Source: Cupriavidus basilensis
Lineage (GTDB): Bacteria > Pseudomonadota > Gammaproteobacteria > Burkholderiales > Burkholderiaceae
Direction of reading: 5' to 3'
DNA: 64,000 bases
NCBI RefSeq assembly: GCF_008801925.2
Contig: NZ_CP062803.1
Coordinates: forward strand, 4,340,001 to 4,404,000
Shown piece after piece: positions 30,488 through 43,232 of this stretch (position 1 is its first letter; the number at the start of each line of letters is the position of its first letter). Under the pieces are notes generated by a model that was not told the DNA's origin, did no database searches, and was given only the letters and a program-made list of their open reading frames with translations. A program made the position numbers and the translations under genes.

Positions 30488-31696
30488 TTACTTCTTCATC
30501 AGCGCGCACTTCGATTCCGCCACCGTGGTGAAAGCCTGCTCACCCGGGATCGTTGCCACCACCTTCAGGTAGTCCCACGGCTTCTTCGATTCGGCCGGCG
30601 ACTTCACCTGCATCAGGTACATGTCGTGGATGCCGCGGCCGTCCTGGCGGATGTAGCCCTTGGTGTAGAAGTCGTTGATCTTCATCTTCTTGAGCTCGGC
30701 CATGACCTTGTCCGGGTCATCCGTCTTGGCCGCCTCGACCGCCTTCAGGTAGGTATGCGCGGCGGAGTAGTCGGCGGCCTGCAAGCTGCTCGGCATCTTC
30801 TTCATCTTGGTGAAGAAGCGCGCGGCGAACTTGCGCGTATCGTCGTTCATGTCCCAGTACCAGCTGTCGGTCATCAGCAGGCCTTCGGTGTTCTTCAAGC
30901 CCAGGCTGTGGATGTCGTTGATGAACATCAGCAGGCCGGCGATCTTCATCGTCTTGGTGATGCCGAATTCCTTGGCCGCCTTGATCGAGTTGATGGTGTC
31001 GCCGCCGGCATTGGCCAGGCCCAGGATCTGCGCCTTGGACGCTTGCGCCTGCAGCAGGAACGACGAGAAGTCGGAGGCCGACAGCGGATGGCGCACCGAG
31101 CCCACCACCGTGCCACCGTTGGCCTTCACCACCGCCGCGGTATCGTTTTCCAGCGAGTGGCCGAAGGCGTAGTCGGCGGTCAGGAAGAACCACGACTTGC
31201 CGCCCTGCTTGACCACCGCGCTGCCGGTACCCTTGGCGAGCGCCACCGTGTCATACGCATAATGCACGGTGTACGGCGAGCACTCTTCGTTGGTCAGGCG
31301 CGCCGAGCCGGCACCGATATTGAAGTAGACCTTCTTCTTCTCCGAGGCCACCTTGTTCATGGCCAGGCCGGTAGCGGAATTGGTGCCGCCGATCAGCACG
31401 TCCAGGCCCTGCTGGTCCATCCACTCGCGCGCCTTCGAGGCGGCGATGTCGGCCTTGTTCTGGTGATCGGCCGAGACCAGCTCGATCGGCTTGCCCAGCA
31501 CCTTGCCACCGTTGTCCTCGATTGCCATCTTGATGGCTTCGAGGCCGCCCGGGCCGTCGATGTCGGCGTACAAGCCCGACATGTCGGTGATGTAGCCGAT
31601 CTTGACGGTATCGCCCGAGACCTGCGCCGATGCCGAACCCATTGCCACGCCCGTTACGATAGCCGCCAGAGCGACCGCCAGCCGAGTCATCTTCAT
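30488..31696 (-). CDS. ABC transporter periplasmic substrate-binding protein, cluster 2
   Basis: A 402-residue type-I periplasmic binding protein. A signal peptide (residues 1-25, cleavage after SASA) precedes VSGDTVKIGYITDMSGLYADIDGPGG, typical of the amide/aromatic-acid branch of Peripla_BP_6. ATG 31696 has AAGGAG at good spacing; a start nine codons upstream is rejected because it lies beyond the Shine-Dalgarno. It stands in the middle of the operon (livG-livF-SBP-livH-livM). Ligand unknown. Confidence 0.9.
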   Translation of the reverse strand: MKMTRLAVALAAIVTGVAMGSASAQVSGDTVKIGYITDMSGLYADIDGPGGLEAIKMAIEDNGGKVLGKPIELVSADHQNKADIAASKAREWMDQQGLDVLIGGTNSATGLAMNKVASEKKKVYFNIGAGSARLTNEECSPYTVHYAYDTVALAKGTGSAVVKQGGKSWFFLTADYAFGHSLENDTAAVVKANGGTVVGSVRHPLSASDFSSFLLQAQASKAQILGLANAGGDTINSIKAAKEFGITKTMKIAGLLMFINDIHSLGLKNTEGLLMTDSWYWDMNDDTRKFAARFFTKMKKMPSSLQAADYSAAHTYLKAVEAAKTDDPDKVMAELKKMKINDFYTKGYIRQDGRGIHDMYLMQVKSPAESKKPWDYLKVVATIPGEQAFTTVAESKCALMKK

Positions 31697-31791
31697 TGCC
31701 TGTCTCCTTAGTTTCGGCGGCACCTGACGCCACCCGTTCCTGCCCTAAAACAATGCCTGCGATTCATGACGGCGCCGCGCGCCGATTCGAA

Positions 31792-32517
31792 TCAGACCCC
31801 AAGCAGCTCGTTCAGCACCGGCATCTTGGCCTGCAGCTCCGCAGCCGCGAAGCGCTCGACGATCGTGCCGTGTTCCATCACATAAAAGCGGTCGGCCAGC
31901 GGCGCGGCAAAGCGGAAGTTCTGCTCCACCATCACCACCGTATAGCCCTTTTTCTTGAGCATCAGGATCATGCGCGCCAGCGCCTGCACGATCACGGGCG
32001 CAAGGCCCTCCGAAATCTCGTCGAGCAGCAGCAGGTTGGCGCCGGTGCGCAGGATGCGCCCGACGGCCAGCATCTGCTGCTCGCCGCCCGACAGGCGCGT
32101 GCCCTGGCTCTGGCGGCGCTCCTTCAGGTTAGGGAACATCTCGTAGATCTCGGCCTCGCTCATGCCGGTGACCGCGCTGGCGCCCTGCCCTTTCAACAGC
32201 GGCGGCAGCATCAGGTTTTCCTCGCACGACAAGCTGGCGAAGATGCCCCGTTCTTCCGGGCAATAACCGATGCCGCAGTGCGCGATCTTGTGCGTCGGCA
32301 TGCCGATGGTCTCGGTGCCGTTGACGCGGATCGAACCCTTGCGCTGGCCGGTCAGGCCCATGATGGCGCGCAACGTGGTGGTGCGCCCGGCGCCGTTGCG
32401 CCCCAGCAGCGTCACCACCTCGCCGGCATTCACGGTCAGGTCCACGCCATGCAGGATGTGCGATTCGCCATACCAGGCGTGCAGGTCCTTGATTTCTAGT
32501 GCGGGCGTTGTGCTCAT
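31792..32517 (-). CDS. livF: ABC transporter ATPase LivF, cluster 2, with Arg in Walker A
   Basis: A 241-residue LivF-type ATPase. The Walker A motif reads GRNGAGRT at residues 39-46, so the invariant lysine is arginine (R45, codon CGC). Signature LSGGEQQM, Walker B LLLLDEISEGLAP and the switch histidine region (MVEQNFRFA, with Gln-Asn rather than His) follow. The arginine may reduce or alter ATP hydrolysis; some LivF relatives share it. It lies 9 bp after livG. Confidence 0.92.
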   Translation of the reverse strand: MSTTPALEIKDLHAWYGESHILHGVDLTVNAGEVVTLLGRNGAGRTTTLRAIMGLTGQRKGSIRVNGTETIGMPTHKIAHCGIGYCPEERGIFASLSCEENLMLPPLLKGQGASAVTGMSEAEIYEMFPNLKERRQSQGTRLSGGEQQMLAVGRILRTGANLLLLDEISEGLAPVIVQALARMILMLKKKGYTVVMVEQNFRFAAPLADRFYVMEHGTIVERFAAAELQAKMPVLNELLGV

Positions 32518-32526
32518 CCTGGCTCC

Positions 32527-33303
32527 TCAGTGCGCGCCCTGCAGTTCAGCCTCGACGGTGCCCATATAGGCCTCCATCACGCGCGGGTCCTTCGATACCT
32601 CGGCGTACGGCCCCTCGGCCAGGATCGCGCCGCGCTGCAATACCGTGATCTTGTCGGCAATCGACGAAACCACGTTCATGTTGTGCTCCACCATCAGGAT
32701 GGTGCGCCCCACCGCCACCTTGCGGATCAGCTCGGTCACGCGCGCCACGTCTTCGTGGCCCATGCCCTGGGTCGGCTCGTCCAGCAGCATCATCTCCGGC
32801 TCCATCGCCAGCGTGGTGGCGATCTCGAGCGCGCGCTTGCGGCCATACGGCAGGTTGACCGTCACCGTCTGCGCCACATCGGTCAGCCCGACCTGCTCCA
32901 GCAGCTCCATGCCGCGCGCGTTCAGCGCGTCGAGCGTGGTTTCGCTGCGCCAGAAATGATAGGACGTGCCAAGTTGCCGCTGCAGCCCGATGCGCACGTT
33001 CTCCAGCACCGTCAGGTGCGGGAACACGGCGGAGATCTGGAACGACCGGATCACCCCGCGCCGGGCGATCTGCGCCGGCTTCTCGCGGGTGATGTCGATG
33101 CCGTTGAACAGGATCGTGCCCGTGGTCGGCTCGAGGAACTTGGTCAGCAGGTTGAAGCAGGTGGTCTTGCCGGCGCCGTTGGGGCCGATCAAGGCATGGA
33201 TGGAGCCGCGCCGCACCTTGAGGTTGACGTCGCTTACCGCGGTGAACCCCTTGAACTCCTTGGTGAGGTTCCGCGTTTCCAGGATCGTTTCTTGCTGATT
33301 CAT
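32527..33303 (-). CDS. livG: ABC transporter ATPase LivG, cluster 2
   Basis: A 258-residue ATPase. Walker A GPNGAGKT is at residues 40-47, the signature region is LPYGRKRALEIATTL, and Walker B is MMLLDEPTQGMGHED, with the switch His in MVEHNMNVV. It is the first gene of the second cluster; its partner LivF has the unusual Walker A, so catalysis may rest mainly on this subunit. Confidence 0.94.
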   Translation of the reverse strand: MNQQETILETRNLTKEFKGFTAVSDVNLKVRRGSIHALIGPNGAGKTTCFNLLTKFLEPTTGTILFNGIDITREKPAQIARRGVIRSFQISAVFPHLTVLENVRIGLQRQLGTSYHFWRSETTLDALNARGMELLEQVGLTDVAQTVTVNLPYGRKRALEIATTLAMEPEMMLLDEPTQGMGHEDVARVTELIRKVAVGRTILMVEHNMNVVSSIADKITVLQRGAILAEGPYAEVSKDPRVMEAYMGTVEAELQGAH

Positions 33304-33695
33304 GGTCTCCTGCCCGCCCTCTTGCAGCGGCGCCGGCTTCTGGTCGGCACCGCCAAATGGTCAGAACTGTGGTGCCAGTCGCACCACCACCGCACAGGTC
33401 ACGCCAATCCAGTTGCGCTCCCCGTGGCTGTTGCGGCTCTCGCGCCGCTTGTATTTATTTGCTGTCTTTATTGCTGCCTGGATGTCCGCCGTGCGCGCCC
33501 CTCCCGGAACGCGCGACGCGCCCTTGTAGGGGCGCGCCAATGTGAGCGGTGCTGCACGGCATCTGGGCGTCTATTGTGTGCGTCTGCTGCGTCGCAAAAC
33601 ATCCGGGTTTGCACTGATTATGAAACATGAACCAGATGTCAGGTTGGTGTCAGGTTTGCCGCGCGTTCGCCCCCCGTTCGCGGCAGGCGGCGTAC
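33304..33695. other. Gene-free gap between livG and the GMC oxidoreductase
   Basis: No supported gene in 392 bp. The livG promoter should lie here; an AT-rich patch at about 33450-33480 is the most likely site but no clear boxes were assigned. A GCGCCC/GGGCGC hairpin at about 33518-33536 has no T-run. Two copies of TGTCAGGTT sit at about 33638-33656. Confidence 0.4.
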
Positions 33696-35396
33696 TCAGG
33701 CCTGGGTTGTGGCTCCCGCTTTGCTGTCCAGCGAAGCCCCCGCCGGGGAAACAGCGCCATGCGCGACCCCTTGCGCCACGCCGCTCGCGCGCCGGCGCCG
33801 GTCCTCGCGGATCATGTCGCTGGCACGCTCCGCGATCATGATGGTCGGGGAGTTGGTGTTGCCCGAGGTGATCAGCGGCATGATCGATGCATCGACCACG
33901 CGCAGGCCATCGATGCCGATCACGCGCAGGCGCTGGTCCACCACGGCCTGCGGGTCATCGGGACGGCCCATGCGGCAAGTGCCCACCGGATGGAAGATGG
34001 TGGTGCCGATCTCGCTCGCGGCCTGGGCCAGTTGCTCGTCGGTCTCGAACGCCGCGCCCGGCAGCCATTCCTGCGGCTTGTAGGGCGCGAGCGCGGGCGA
34101 GGCCACGATGCGCCGCGTCAGCCTCAGCGAATCCGCCGCGACCTTGCGGTCGGCGTCGGTGGTCAGATAGTTGGGCGCGATCACCGGCGCGTGGCGGAAA
34201 TCCGGATCGGCAATGTGCACGCTGCCGCGCGAAGTCGGGCGCAGGTTGCACACGCTGGCGGTGAACGCATTGAAGCGATGCAACGGATCGCCGAACTTGT
34301 CGAGCGATAGGGGCTGCACGTGGTATTCGAGGTTGGGCCGCGCATACGATGCATCCGAGCGCGCGAAGGCGCCGAGCTGCGACGGCGCCATGCTCATCGG
34401 GCCGCTCTGGTTGACCGCGTACTGCAGGCCGATGCCAAGCTTGCCCCACCAGCTGCCCGCGCGCGTGTTGAGCGTGCGCACGCCCTCCACCTTGACCACG
34501 CTGCGCAGCTGCAGATGGTCCTGCAGGTTTTCGCCCACGCCGGGCAGCGCATGGCGCACCGCGATGCCCGCCGCCTGCAGCCGCTCGGGCTGGCCGATGC
34601 CGGACAGCTCCAGCAGCTGCGGCGTATTGATCGCGCCCGCCGCCAGGATGACCTCCTCGCGCGCTGCCGCCGTGAATGGCTTGCCGCCGCCGAGATAGTC
34701 CACGCCGGTGCAGCGGCGTCCCTCGAACGTCAGCGCGCTCACCTGGGCGCCGGTGACGATCGTCAGGTTCGGCCGCTCCGCCGCGCGGCGCAGAAACGCC
34801 TTCGCGGTATTCCAGCGGATGCCGCGACGCTGGTTGACCTCGAAGTAGCCCACGCCAAAGTTGTCGCCGCGATTGAAGTCATCGGTGCGCGGGATGCCGG
34901 CCTGCTCGGCGGCATCGATAAAGCGCTCCAGGATGTCCCAGCGCAAGCGCTGCCCTTCCACCCGCCATTCGCCACCCGCGCCGTGGAATTCATCGCCGCC
35001 GCGATGATGGTCCTCGCTGCGCTTGAACAGCGGCAGCACATTGTCCCAGCGCCAGCCGTCGTCGCCAGTCAGGCGCGCCCAGTCGTCATAGTCTTCGCGC
35101 TGCCCGCGCATATAGATCATGCCGTTGATCGAGGACGAGCCGCCCAGCACGCGCCCGCGCGGGTAGCCCAGCGAGCGGCCGCCCAGGCCGGATTCCGCCA
35201 CGGTGCGGTACATCCAGTCGGTGCGCGGGTTGCCGATGCAATACAGGTAGCCCACCGGGATGTGAATCCAGTGGTAGTCGTCGCGCCCGCCGGCTTCCAG
35301 CAGCAGCACGCTCACCTCGGGGTCCTGGGTCAGGCGGTTGGCCAGCACGCAGCCGGCCGATCCGGCGCCGACGATGATGTAGTCGTATGTCTCCAT
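33696..35396 (-). CDS. GMC-family FAD-dependent oxidoreductase (choline/alcohol dehydrogenase type)
   Basis: A 566-residue flavoenzyme that oxidises an alcohol. The FAD motif GAGSAG is at residues 10-15, GMC signature 1 lies at RGRVLGGSSSINGMIYMRG near 82-100, signature 2 GAINTPQLLELSGIG near 257, and the active-site histidine regions are HPVGTCRMG and GNTNSPTIMIAERASDMI near the C-terminus. A 30-residue Ala/Gly/Ser-rich tail after RASDMI is longer than usual. ATG 35396 is chosen at the family N-terminus. Substrate unknown. Confidence 0.93.
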   Translation of the reverse strand: METYDYIIVGAGSAGCVLANRLTQDPEVSVLLLEAGGRDDYHWIHIPVGYLYCIGNPRTDWMYRTVAESGLGGRSLGYPRGRVLGGSSSINGMIYMRGQREDYDDWARLTGDDGWRWDNVLPLFKRSEDHHRGGDEFHGAGGEWRVEGQRLRWDILERFIDAAEQAGIPRTDDFNRGDNFGVGYFEVNQRRGIRWNTAKAFLRRAAERPNLTIVTGAQVSALTFEGRRCTGVDYLGGGKPFTAAAREEVILAAGAINTPQLLELSGIGQPERLQAAGIAVRHALPGVGENLQDHLQLRSVVKVEGVRTLNTRAGSWWGKLGIGLQYAVNQSGPMSMAPSQLGAFARSDASYARPNLEYHVQPLSLDKFGDPLHRFNAFTASVCNLRPTSRGSVHIADPDFRHAPVIAPNYLTTDADRKVAADSLRLTRRIVASPALAPYKPQEWLPGAAFETDEQLAQAASEIGTTIFHPVGTCRMGRPDDPQAVVDQRLRVIGIDGLRVVDASIMPLITSGNTNSPTIMIAERASDMIREDRRRRASGVAQGVAHGAVSPAGASLDSKAGATTQA

Positions 35397-35566
35397 GCTT
35401 TCTCTTGTCAGGCCTTGCGCCACGTTTGGAAAGGTTGATGATGAGCCCGCGCGGGAATATCCCGCCAGGATGGCAAATGCATGCGTCCATGCGCGGCATG
35501 CCGAGCTTGGGCCGTGGCTGCGCGCAATGGTTCAGGAGATGTCAGCCAGGGCCACATCATGCGCGC

Positions 35567-36502
35567 TCACGCCGCCTGCGGCTGCAGATGCTTGCGCAGC
35601 CAGCCGGTGAGCGCGGCCAGTACCTCGCCGCGCAGCGGCCGTGCCTCATTGAAGATCTCGTGGTAGCCGGTGTCGAACCAGAGCGCCTCGCGCAGGTCGG
35701 GCGGCGCGTTGTCGAAAAAGCGGCGGCTGCCGGCCGGATCGACGATGCGATCGTCGCCCGCCACCAACATCAGCATGGGTGCTTCCAGCAGGGGCGCGTC
35801 GGTTTGCGCCTGCGCCATGCCGCGCACAAAGGTCTCCAGCACGCCGGCGCTGATGGTGCCCTGCACCAGCGGATCGGCGCGGTACTGCGCCACCACCGCG
35901 GCGTCGTGCGACAGGTAGCGCGCATCGATCGGGTTGGGCACGCGCAGGCGCGGCACCAGCGTCAGCAGCATGCGGTGCAGGGCCAGCATCGGGGCGGACA
36001 GCCTCAAGGCCAGCGCCGGCGATGACAGCACGAGCGCGCGGATGGGCCGCACGCGCGCGGTGGCAAAGCGCGCGGCCACCAGCCCGCCCATGCTGTGCCC
36101 CAGCAGGAACGGCAGCTCCTGCCACTGGCCCACCGCGGCGTCGTGGATTTCGGTGAGGTCTTCGACAAACACATCCGGATGCTCCGCCACCATGCGCGGA
36201 CCGCCGCTGGCGCCATGGCCGCGCTGATCGTAGGCGCGCACACGCAAGCCCAGGGCGCACAGCAGCTCCACGACATGCTGGTAGCGGCCGCAATGCTCGG
36301 CCAGGCCGTGCACCAGCAATAGCGAACCGGTGGGCTCCGGGAACAGGTCGGGATCGGGCTGCCAGGTGCGCAGGAACAGTTCCGTGCCGTCGCGCATGCG
36401 CTGGCGGCTTTCGATGGGGGTGACGGGCCGCGCGGGGGCCGCCACGGCAGGGCCGCCGACGTCGGTCGGCTCGGCGGGAGCAGCGGTACTCGGTCGATCC
36501 AT
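35567..36502 (-). CDS. Alpha/beta hydrolase, monoacylglycerol lipase / lysophospholipase type
   Basis: A 311-residue hydrolase (Hydrolase_4 family). LLVHGLAEHCGRY near residue 65 holds the oxyanion hole, YDQRGHGASGGPR follows, and the nucleophile elbow is LLGHSMGGL (Ser near 140). The acid/base are probably in VAGDDRIVD and TGYHEIFNE, the latter a hallmark of this family. The ATG at 36502 has GGAG 9 bases upstream; a start five codons earlier is also open. Downstream of cueR on the same strand, probably its own unit. Confidence 0.9.
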   Translation of the reverse strand: MDRPSTAAPAEPTDVGGPAVAAPARPVTPIESRQRMRDGTELFLRTWQPDPDLFPEPTGSLLLVHGLAEHCGRYQHVVELLCALGLRVRAYDQRGHGASGGPRMVAEHPDVFVEDLTEIHDAAVGQWQELPFLLGHSMGGLVAARFATARVRPIRALVLSSPALALRLSAPMLALHRMLLTLVPRLRVPNPIDARYLSHDAAVVAQYRADPLVQGTISAGVLETFVRGMAQAQTDAPLLEAPMLMLVAGDDRIVDPAGSRRFFDNAPPDLREALWFDTGYHEIFNEARPLRGEVLAALTGWLRKHLQPQAA

Positions 36503-36552
36503 TCGGTTGATCTCCATCTGTGTTCCGCTACGATGCCTCCGGCCTTCCCCGG

Positions 36553-37052
36553 CTAGGAAGCCGCGGTGCTGTCCTCGCCGTGACGATGGCAGGCCGGCAC
36601 CGCGCCATCGTTGTTGCCGTTGCCGCCCGCTTCCGCTTCCTCCGCCAGGCCGAATCCTGCCTGCGCCATATCGGCGAGGATCGGGCAGTCGGGCCGCGCA
36701 TCGCCACTGCAGGCCTCGGCCAGCTGGCGCAGCGTGTCGCGCATGGCAGCAAGCTCGGCAATGCGCTGCTCCAGGTCCGCCACGTGGCGCAAGGTGAGCG
36801 CCTTGACGTCGGCGCTGGCCCGCGCGCGGTCGTGCCACAGCGACAGCAGCCCGCGTATCTCGTCGAGCGAGAACCCGAGATTACGGGCACGCCGCACGAA
36901 GCGCAAGGTGTGCACCGCGCGCTCGTCGTAGCGGCGGTAGCCGCCCTCGCTGCGCGGCGGTGGCGCCAGCAGGCCGATGGACTCGTAGTGCCGGATCATC
37001 TTGGCGGAGACGCCGGAAGCCTGTGCTGCTTCGCCGATATTCCTGCCGATAT

Positions 37053-37056
<4 letters not shown>
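36553..37056 (-). CDS. cueR: MerR-family copper-responsive regulator (CueR type)
   Basis: A 167-residue MerR protein. The winged helix [24 protein letters not shown] at 7-30 is typical, and the metal site C116-X7-C124 (CSGDARPDC) matches the Cu(I)/Ag(I)/Au(I) loop of CueR. A Gly/Asn-rich and His/Cys-containing tail extends past the usual end. Its ATG overlaps the copA stop codon (ATGA), so sensor and pump are coupled. Two CueR-type promoters at 39.56 and 39.66 kb are the likely targets. Confidence 0.92.
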
Positions 37057-39524
<2,468 letters not shown>

Positions 39525-39557
39525 GGCAGGGATCGGGTCCACAGTGATGACAACCAC

Positions 39558-39588
39558 ATCATGGACCTTACCATGTTGGGAAGGTCAA
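39558..39588 (-). promoter_or_regulatory. CueR-controlled promoter of copA
   Basis: On the minus strand TTGACC (39583-39588), a 19-bp spacer and CATGAT (39558-39563). The over-long spacer is the hallmark of MerR-activated promoters. The spacer holds the inverted repeat ACCTTCCC...GGTAAGGT (39565-39585), close to the CueR box. Confidence 0.85.
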
Positions 39589-39647
39589 GCCCGCGCGCAA
39601 GCAACGCATTCATCACGTGTCGCACGCGAGAACGTCTGGAAAAGGCC

Positions 39648-39678
39648 TTGCGCTTCCCACGGTGGGAAGGTGCAAACT
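39648..39678 (+). promoter_or_regulatory. CueR-controlled promoter of copZ
   Basis: TTGCGC (39648-39653), a 19-bp spacer and CAAACT (39673-39678). The spacer contains the near-perfect palindrome CTTCCCA-CGG-TGGGAAG (39653-39669). It predicts a leader of about 105 nt before copZ. Confidence 0.8.
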
Positions 39679-39787
39679 TCAGGGGTAGACCGAAGTCCGG
39701 CCCGGCCAGCGCAGCGACAGGTACGCTTTTTGGACGGCCGGACGCTCACCTTGATTCCTTACCCCAGGTACCAACAGGAGATTCCAG

Positions 39788-40000
39788 ATGATCCAGTTCC
39801 AGGTTGAAGGCATGTCGTGCGGCCATTGCGTGGGCGCCATCACCCGCGCCGTGCAAGCGCTCGATCCCGCCGCGAAGGTGTCGGCCGATATCTCCGCGCA
39901 GGCAGTCACGGTAGAGGCCACCGCCAGCGGCCAAGCGCTGCGCGAAGCCATCGAGGCCGCGGGCTATCCCGTCAAGGGCAGCACCCAGGCCGCGGGCTGA
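39788..40000 (+). CDS. copZ: Copper chaperone, heavy-metal-associated domain (CopZ type)
   Basis: A 70-residue single HMA domain that carries Cu(I) in the cytoplasm to CopA. GMSCGHC at residues 8-14 gives the CXXC metal site, and the beta-alpha-beta pattern with a late GYPV is complete. AGGAG lies 6 bases upstream of the ATG. It is divergent from copA-cueR and has its own CueR-type promoter. Confidence 0.95.
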   Translation: MIQFQVEGMSCGHCVGAITRAVQALDPAAKVSADISAQAVTVEATASGQALREAIEAAGYPVKGSTQAAG

Positions 40001-40019
40001 GCCGGCAGCGGCACAAAGC

Positions 40020-40050
40020 AAAACGGGCGCCAGCAATGGCGCCCGTTTTG
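40020..40050. terminator. Bidirectional terminator between copZ and ompW
   Basis: Stem ACGGGCGCCA/TGGCGCCCGT with a GCAA tetraloop, flanked by A-run and T-run. It serves both convergent genes. Confidence 0.9.
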
Positions 40051-40066
40051 TCGTCTGGCGAGCCGC

Positions 40067-40795
40067 TTAGAAGCGGTAACCGACGTTCAGGTAGGTCACG
40101 ACCGGATCGATATTGATCTTGGTATGCGACACCACGGTAGCATTGCCCGCCGCACCCGCGTTCTGCGTGGTGAGCGTGGCCGTGCTGGACAGCGGCAGGT
40201 AGGACACCGACAAGCCGACGAACCAGTTATCGGTGACGGCGTAGGTCGCGCCGACGTTGAACACCGGATTCCACGAGCTCTTGGCGCTCGCCGTCATCCT
40301 GGCGTTCGGACCAAACTCGGAGCGGACGAAAGTCTGGTTGTTGATGGTCTCGTCGGTGAACCATGTGTAATTCACGCCAAGGCCCACGTAGGGGCGGAAC
40401 TTGGTCTTCGCTTCCCCGAAGTAGTACTTCACCAGTACCGCCGGGCTCCATTGCTTCACATTGCCCAGCGTGCCGTATTTGGCAAACGTGCCAGCGCCCT
40501 CTACGTCGTGCTTCGGCGGAATCCCCGCCACGATTTCGCCTGCGATATTGTCGGTGAAGAAGTGCGTGAACGCGATGCCAAGCGTATCCGCGGACTTGAT
40601 CTTGGCACTCGTGCCGGCTTCGGTCTGGTTGACGGGGAAGCCACCGATGCTATCGACGACCAGCGCATCGGCCGAACTCGTCGGCATCACGCGGAACCAG
40701 CCCAGGCTGACAATATTGCTGCCGGCGCTCTGCGCTTGCGCGGCACCGGCAATTAGCATGGCTACGCTGGCCAGCAGGATCTTCTTGGGGGACAT
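40067..40795 (-). CDS. ompW: OmpW-family outer membrane protein
   Basis: A 242-residue eight-stranded beta-barrel of the outer membrane. Signal peptide at residues 1-23 (MSPKKILLASVAMLIAGAAQAQ). VSLGWFRVMP near the N-terminus, RPYVGLGVNYTWF mid-barrel and the C-terminal YLNVGYRF, ending in the Phe needed for BAM assembly, are typical. OmpW forms a small hydrophobic channel. ATG 40795 has AGGAG upstream; the ORF can be opened 14 codons further but without support. Confidence 0.92.
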   Translation of the reverse strand: MSPKKILLASVAMLIAGAAQAQSAGSNIVSLGWFRVMPTSSADALVVDSIGGFPVNQTEAGTSAKIKSADTLGIAFTHFFTDNIAGEIVAGIPPKHDVEGAGTFAKYGTLGNVKQWSPAVLVKYYFGEAKTKFRPYVGLGVNYTWFTDETINNQTFVRSEFGPNARMTASAKSSWNPVFNVGATYAVTDNWFVGLSVSYLPLSSTATLTTQNAGAAGNATVVSHTKINIDPVVTYLNVGYRF

Positions 40796-41027
40796 GCCTC
40801 TTACTCCTTTTGTTGACTCTCTACCCGAGGCAGGCATTATCCGGTCTGGTGTGACCTGTCTGTTTCAAACGCTTAACACTTTTGTAGAAGGCCGCCCCTA
40901 AATCACGGGTTAACCATTAAAAACGCCGGCAAACGAGCCAAATCGACCGGCGAAACCGTATGCAATTTGCGACGCTCGCCGGACAAAAAACCTACTGCAC
41001 GGTATAGACCTACTGGCGACAAGGGAA

Positions 41028-41987
41028 TTACGCCGTGCCGGCACTCGCCAGCACGCATGCGGCCAGATCCCACAGGGCGTAACCGACACTCTTGAAGACC
41101 AGCGGGCTGCCGCGGCGCGCGCGCAGTGCGTCCGCGGCGAGGATCGCGTGCTCGAACGGTTGCACGGTGGGCCAAGCGATGCCCGCCTGCAGCAGGTCAC
41201 CCGCCTCCTCCTCGATGCCGAACAAGGTATCGGCCAGCAGCCGGCCATGCGCCGAGGCCGCCTGACAAAGCGCCGGCGGCAGCTCGCACATCTCCGGGCG
41301 GAACGCGCCCACCGCGGCGATGAAATGATCGTCGCGCCACAGGCCGCTATCCAGGTCCGGCAGCACCGGCACCAGGCTGGACGTCACCGTCACCACCATG
41401 GACACGCGCGGCAAGACCGTGCGCACGTCATCCACCGTCTGCGCCTCCACGCCCAGCGTGCGCGCGTGCGCGGCGAGGGCTTCTGCCTTCGCGGCCGTGC
41501 GCGAATGCAGCCACACCCGGCGCGGCGAGAGGCCGGTGGCAAAGGCCTCCAGATGGGTCAGCGCCTGCACGCCGGCACCGATGATCAACAGCTCCCCAGC
41601 GGGATCCGGCGCGAAGCACTGTGCCGCCAGCAGCGACACGGCGGCGGTGCGCCGGCCCGTCACGGTGGGGCCGTCCAGCAGCGCCAGCCGGCGTCCGGTA
41701 TGGGCGTCGGCCACCACCACCTCGCCGAGGATATTGGGCAGGCCGCGTTGCGGATTGCCGGGGTGCACGGTGATGTTCTTGGTCATCACCAGTTCCCGGT
41801 TACGCGCCGGCATCACCAGCAGCGTGCCCTCGCCGCCAGCGGGGTCCCCTACAGGCAACGCAATGCGCGGCGGCGCCATGGCCGTGCCCGCGCGCAGCTC
41901 GGCCAGCATGTCGGCAATGGCGCGGGCCAGCGCGGGGTAAGGCAGGCGGGCCGCGGTCTGGGCGGCGTCTAGCAGGGCAACGGACAT
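41028..41987 (-). CDS. Ornithine cyclodeaminase / mu-crystallin family protein
   Basis: A 319-residue NAD(P)-dependent enzyme. The Rossmann motif is LLIIGAGVQALTHLEA near residue 135, preceded by LPNILGEVVVADAHTGRRLALLDGPTVTGRRTAA, the substrate pocket of the family. In Burkholderiales many such proteins are Delta1-pyrroline-2-carboxylate / Delta1-piperideine-2-carboxylate reductases rather than true ornithine cyclodeaminases; sequence alone does not decide. GGAG lies 9 bases before the ATG. A 232-bp gap separates it from ompW. Confidence 0.88.
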   Translation of the reverse strand: MSVALLDAAQTAARLPYPALARAIADMLAELRAGTAMAPPRIALPVGDPAGGEGTLLVMPARNRELVMTKNITVHPGNPQRGLPNILGEVVVADAHTGRRLALLDGPTVTGRRTAAVSLLAAQCFAPDPAGELLIIGAGVQALTHLEAFATGLSPRRVWLHSRTAAKAEALAAHARTLGVEAQTVDDVRTVLPRVSMVVTVTSSLVPVLPDLDSGLWRDDHFIAAVGAFRPEMCELPPALCQAASAHGRLLADTLFGIEEEAGDLLQAGIAWPTVQPFEHAILAADALRARRGSPLVFKSVGYALWDLAACVLASAGTA

Positions 41988-42075
41988 GGCAGGTGGCTCC
42001 GGAGGCGGTTCGCGATGCTGGATTATCGGTGAACTCGCCGCCGGCCTCCCCCCACGCTCCACAGGTTCAGCCGGT

Positions 42076-43080
<1,005 letters not shown>

Positions 43081-43232
43081 GCGGAACTCCTTGGTTGAGG
43101 AACCTCGGCAGTATCGCCAAGACCGGGGCGCGGAAACAGCCGGCTACGCTGCATGCGTCATGAAGCATAGCTTCACAATCGGGTTACCTTCTTAAGCTGG
43201 ACCCCATGGTCGATGGGAAGGGCAACGGGCTC

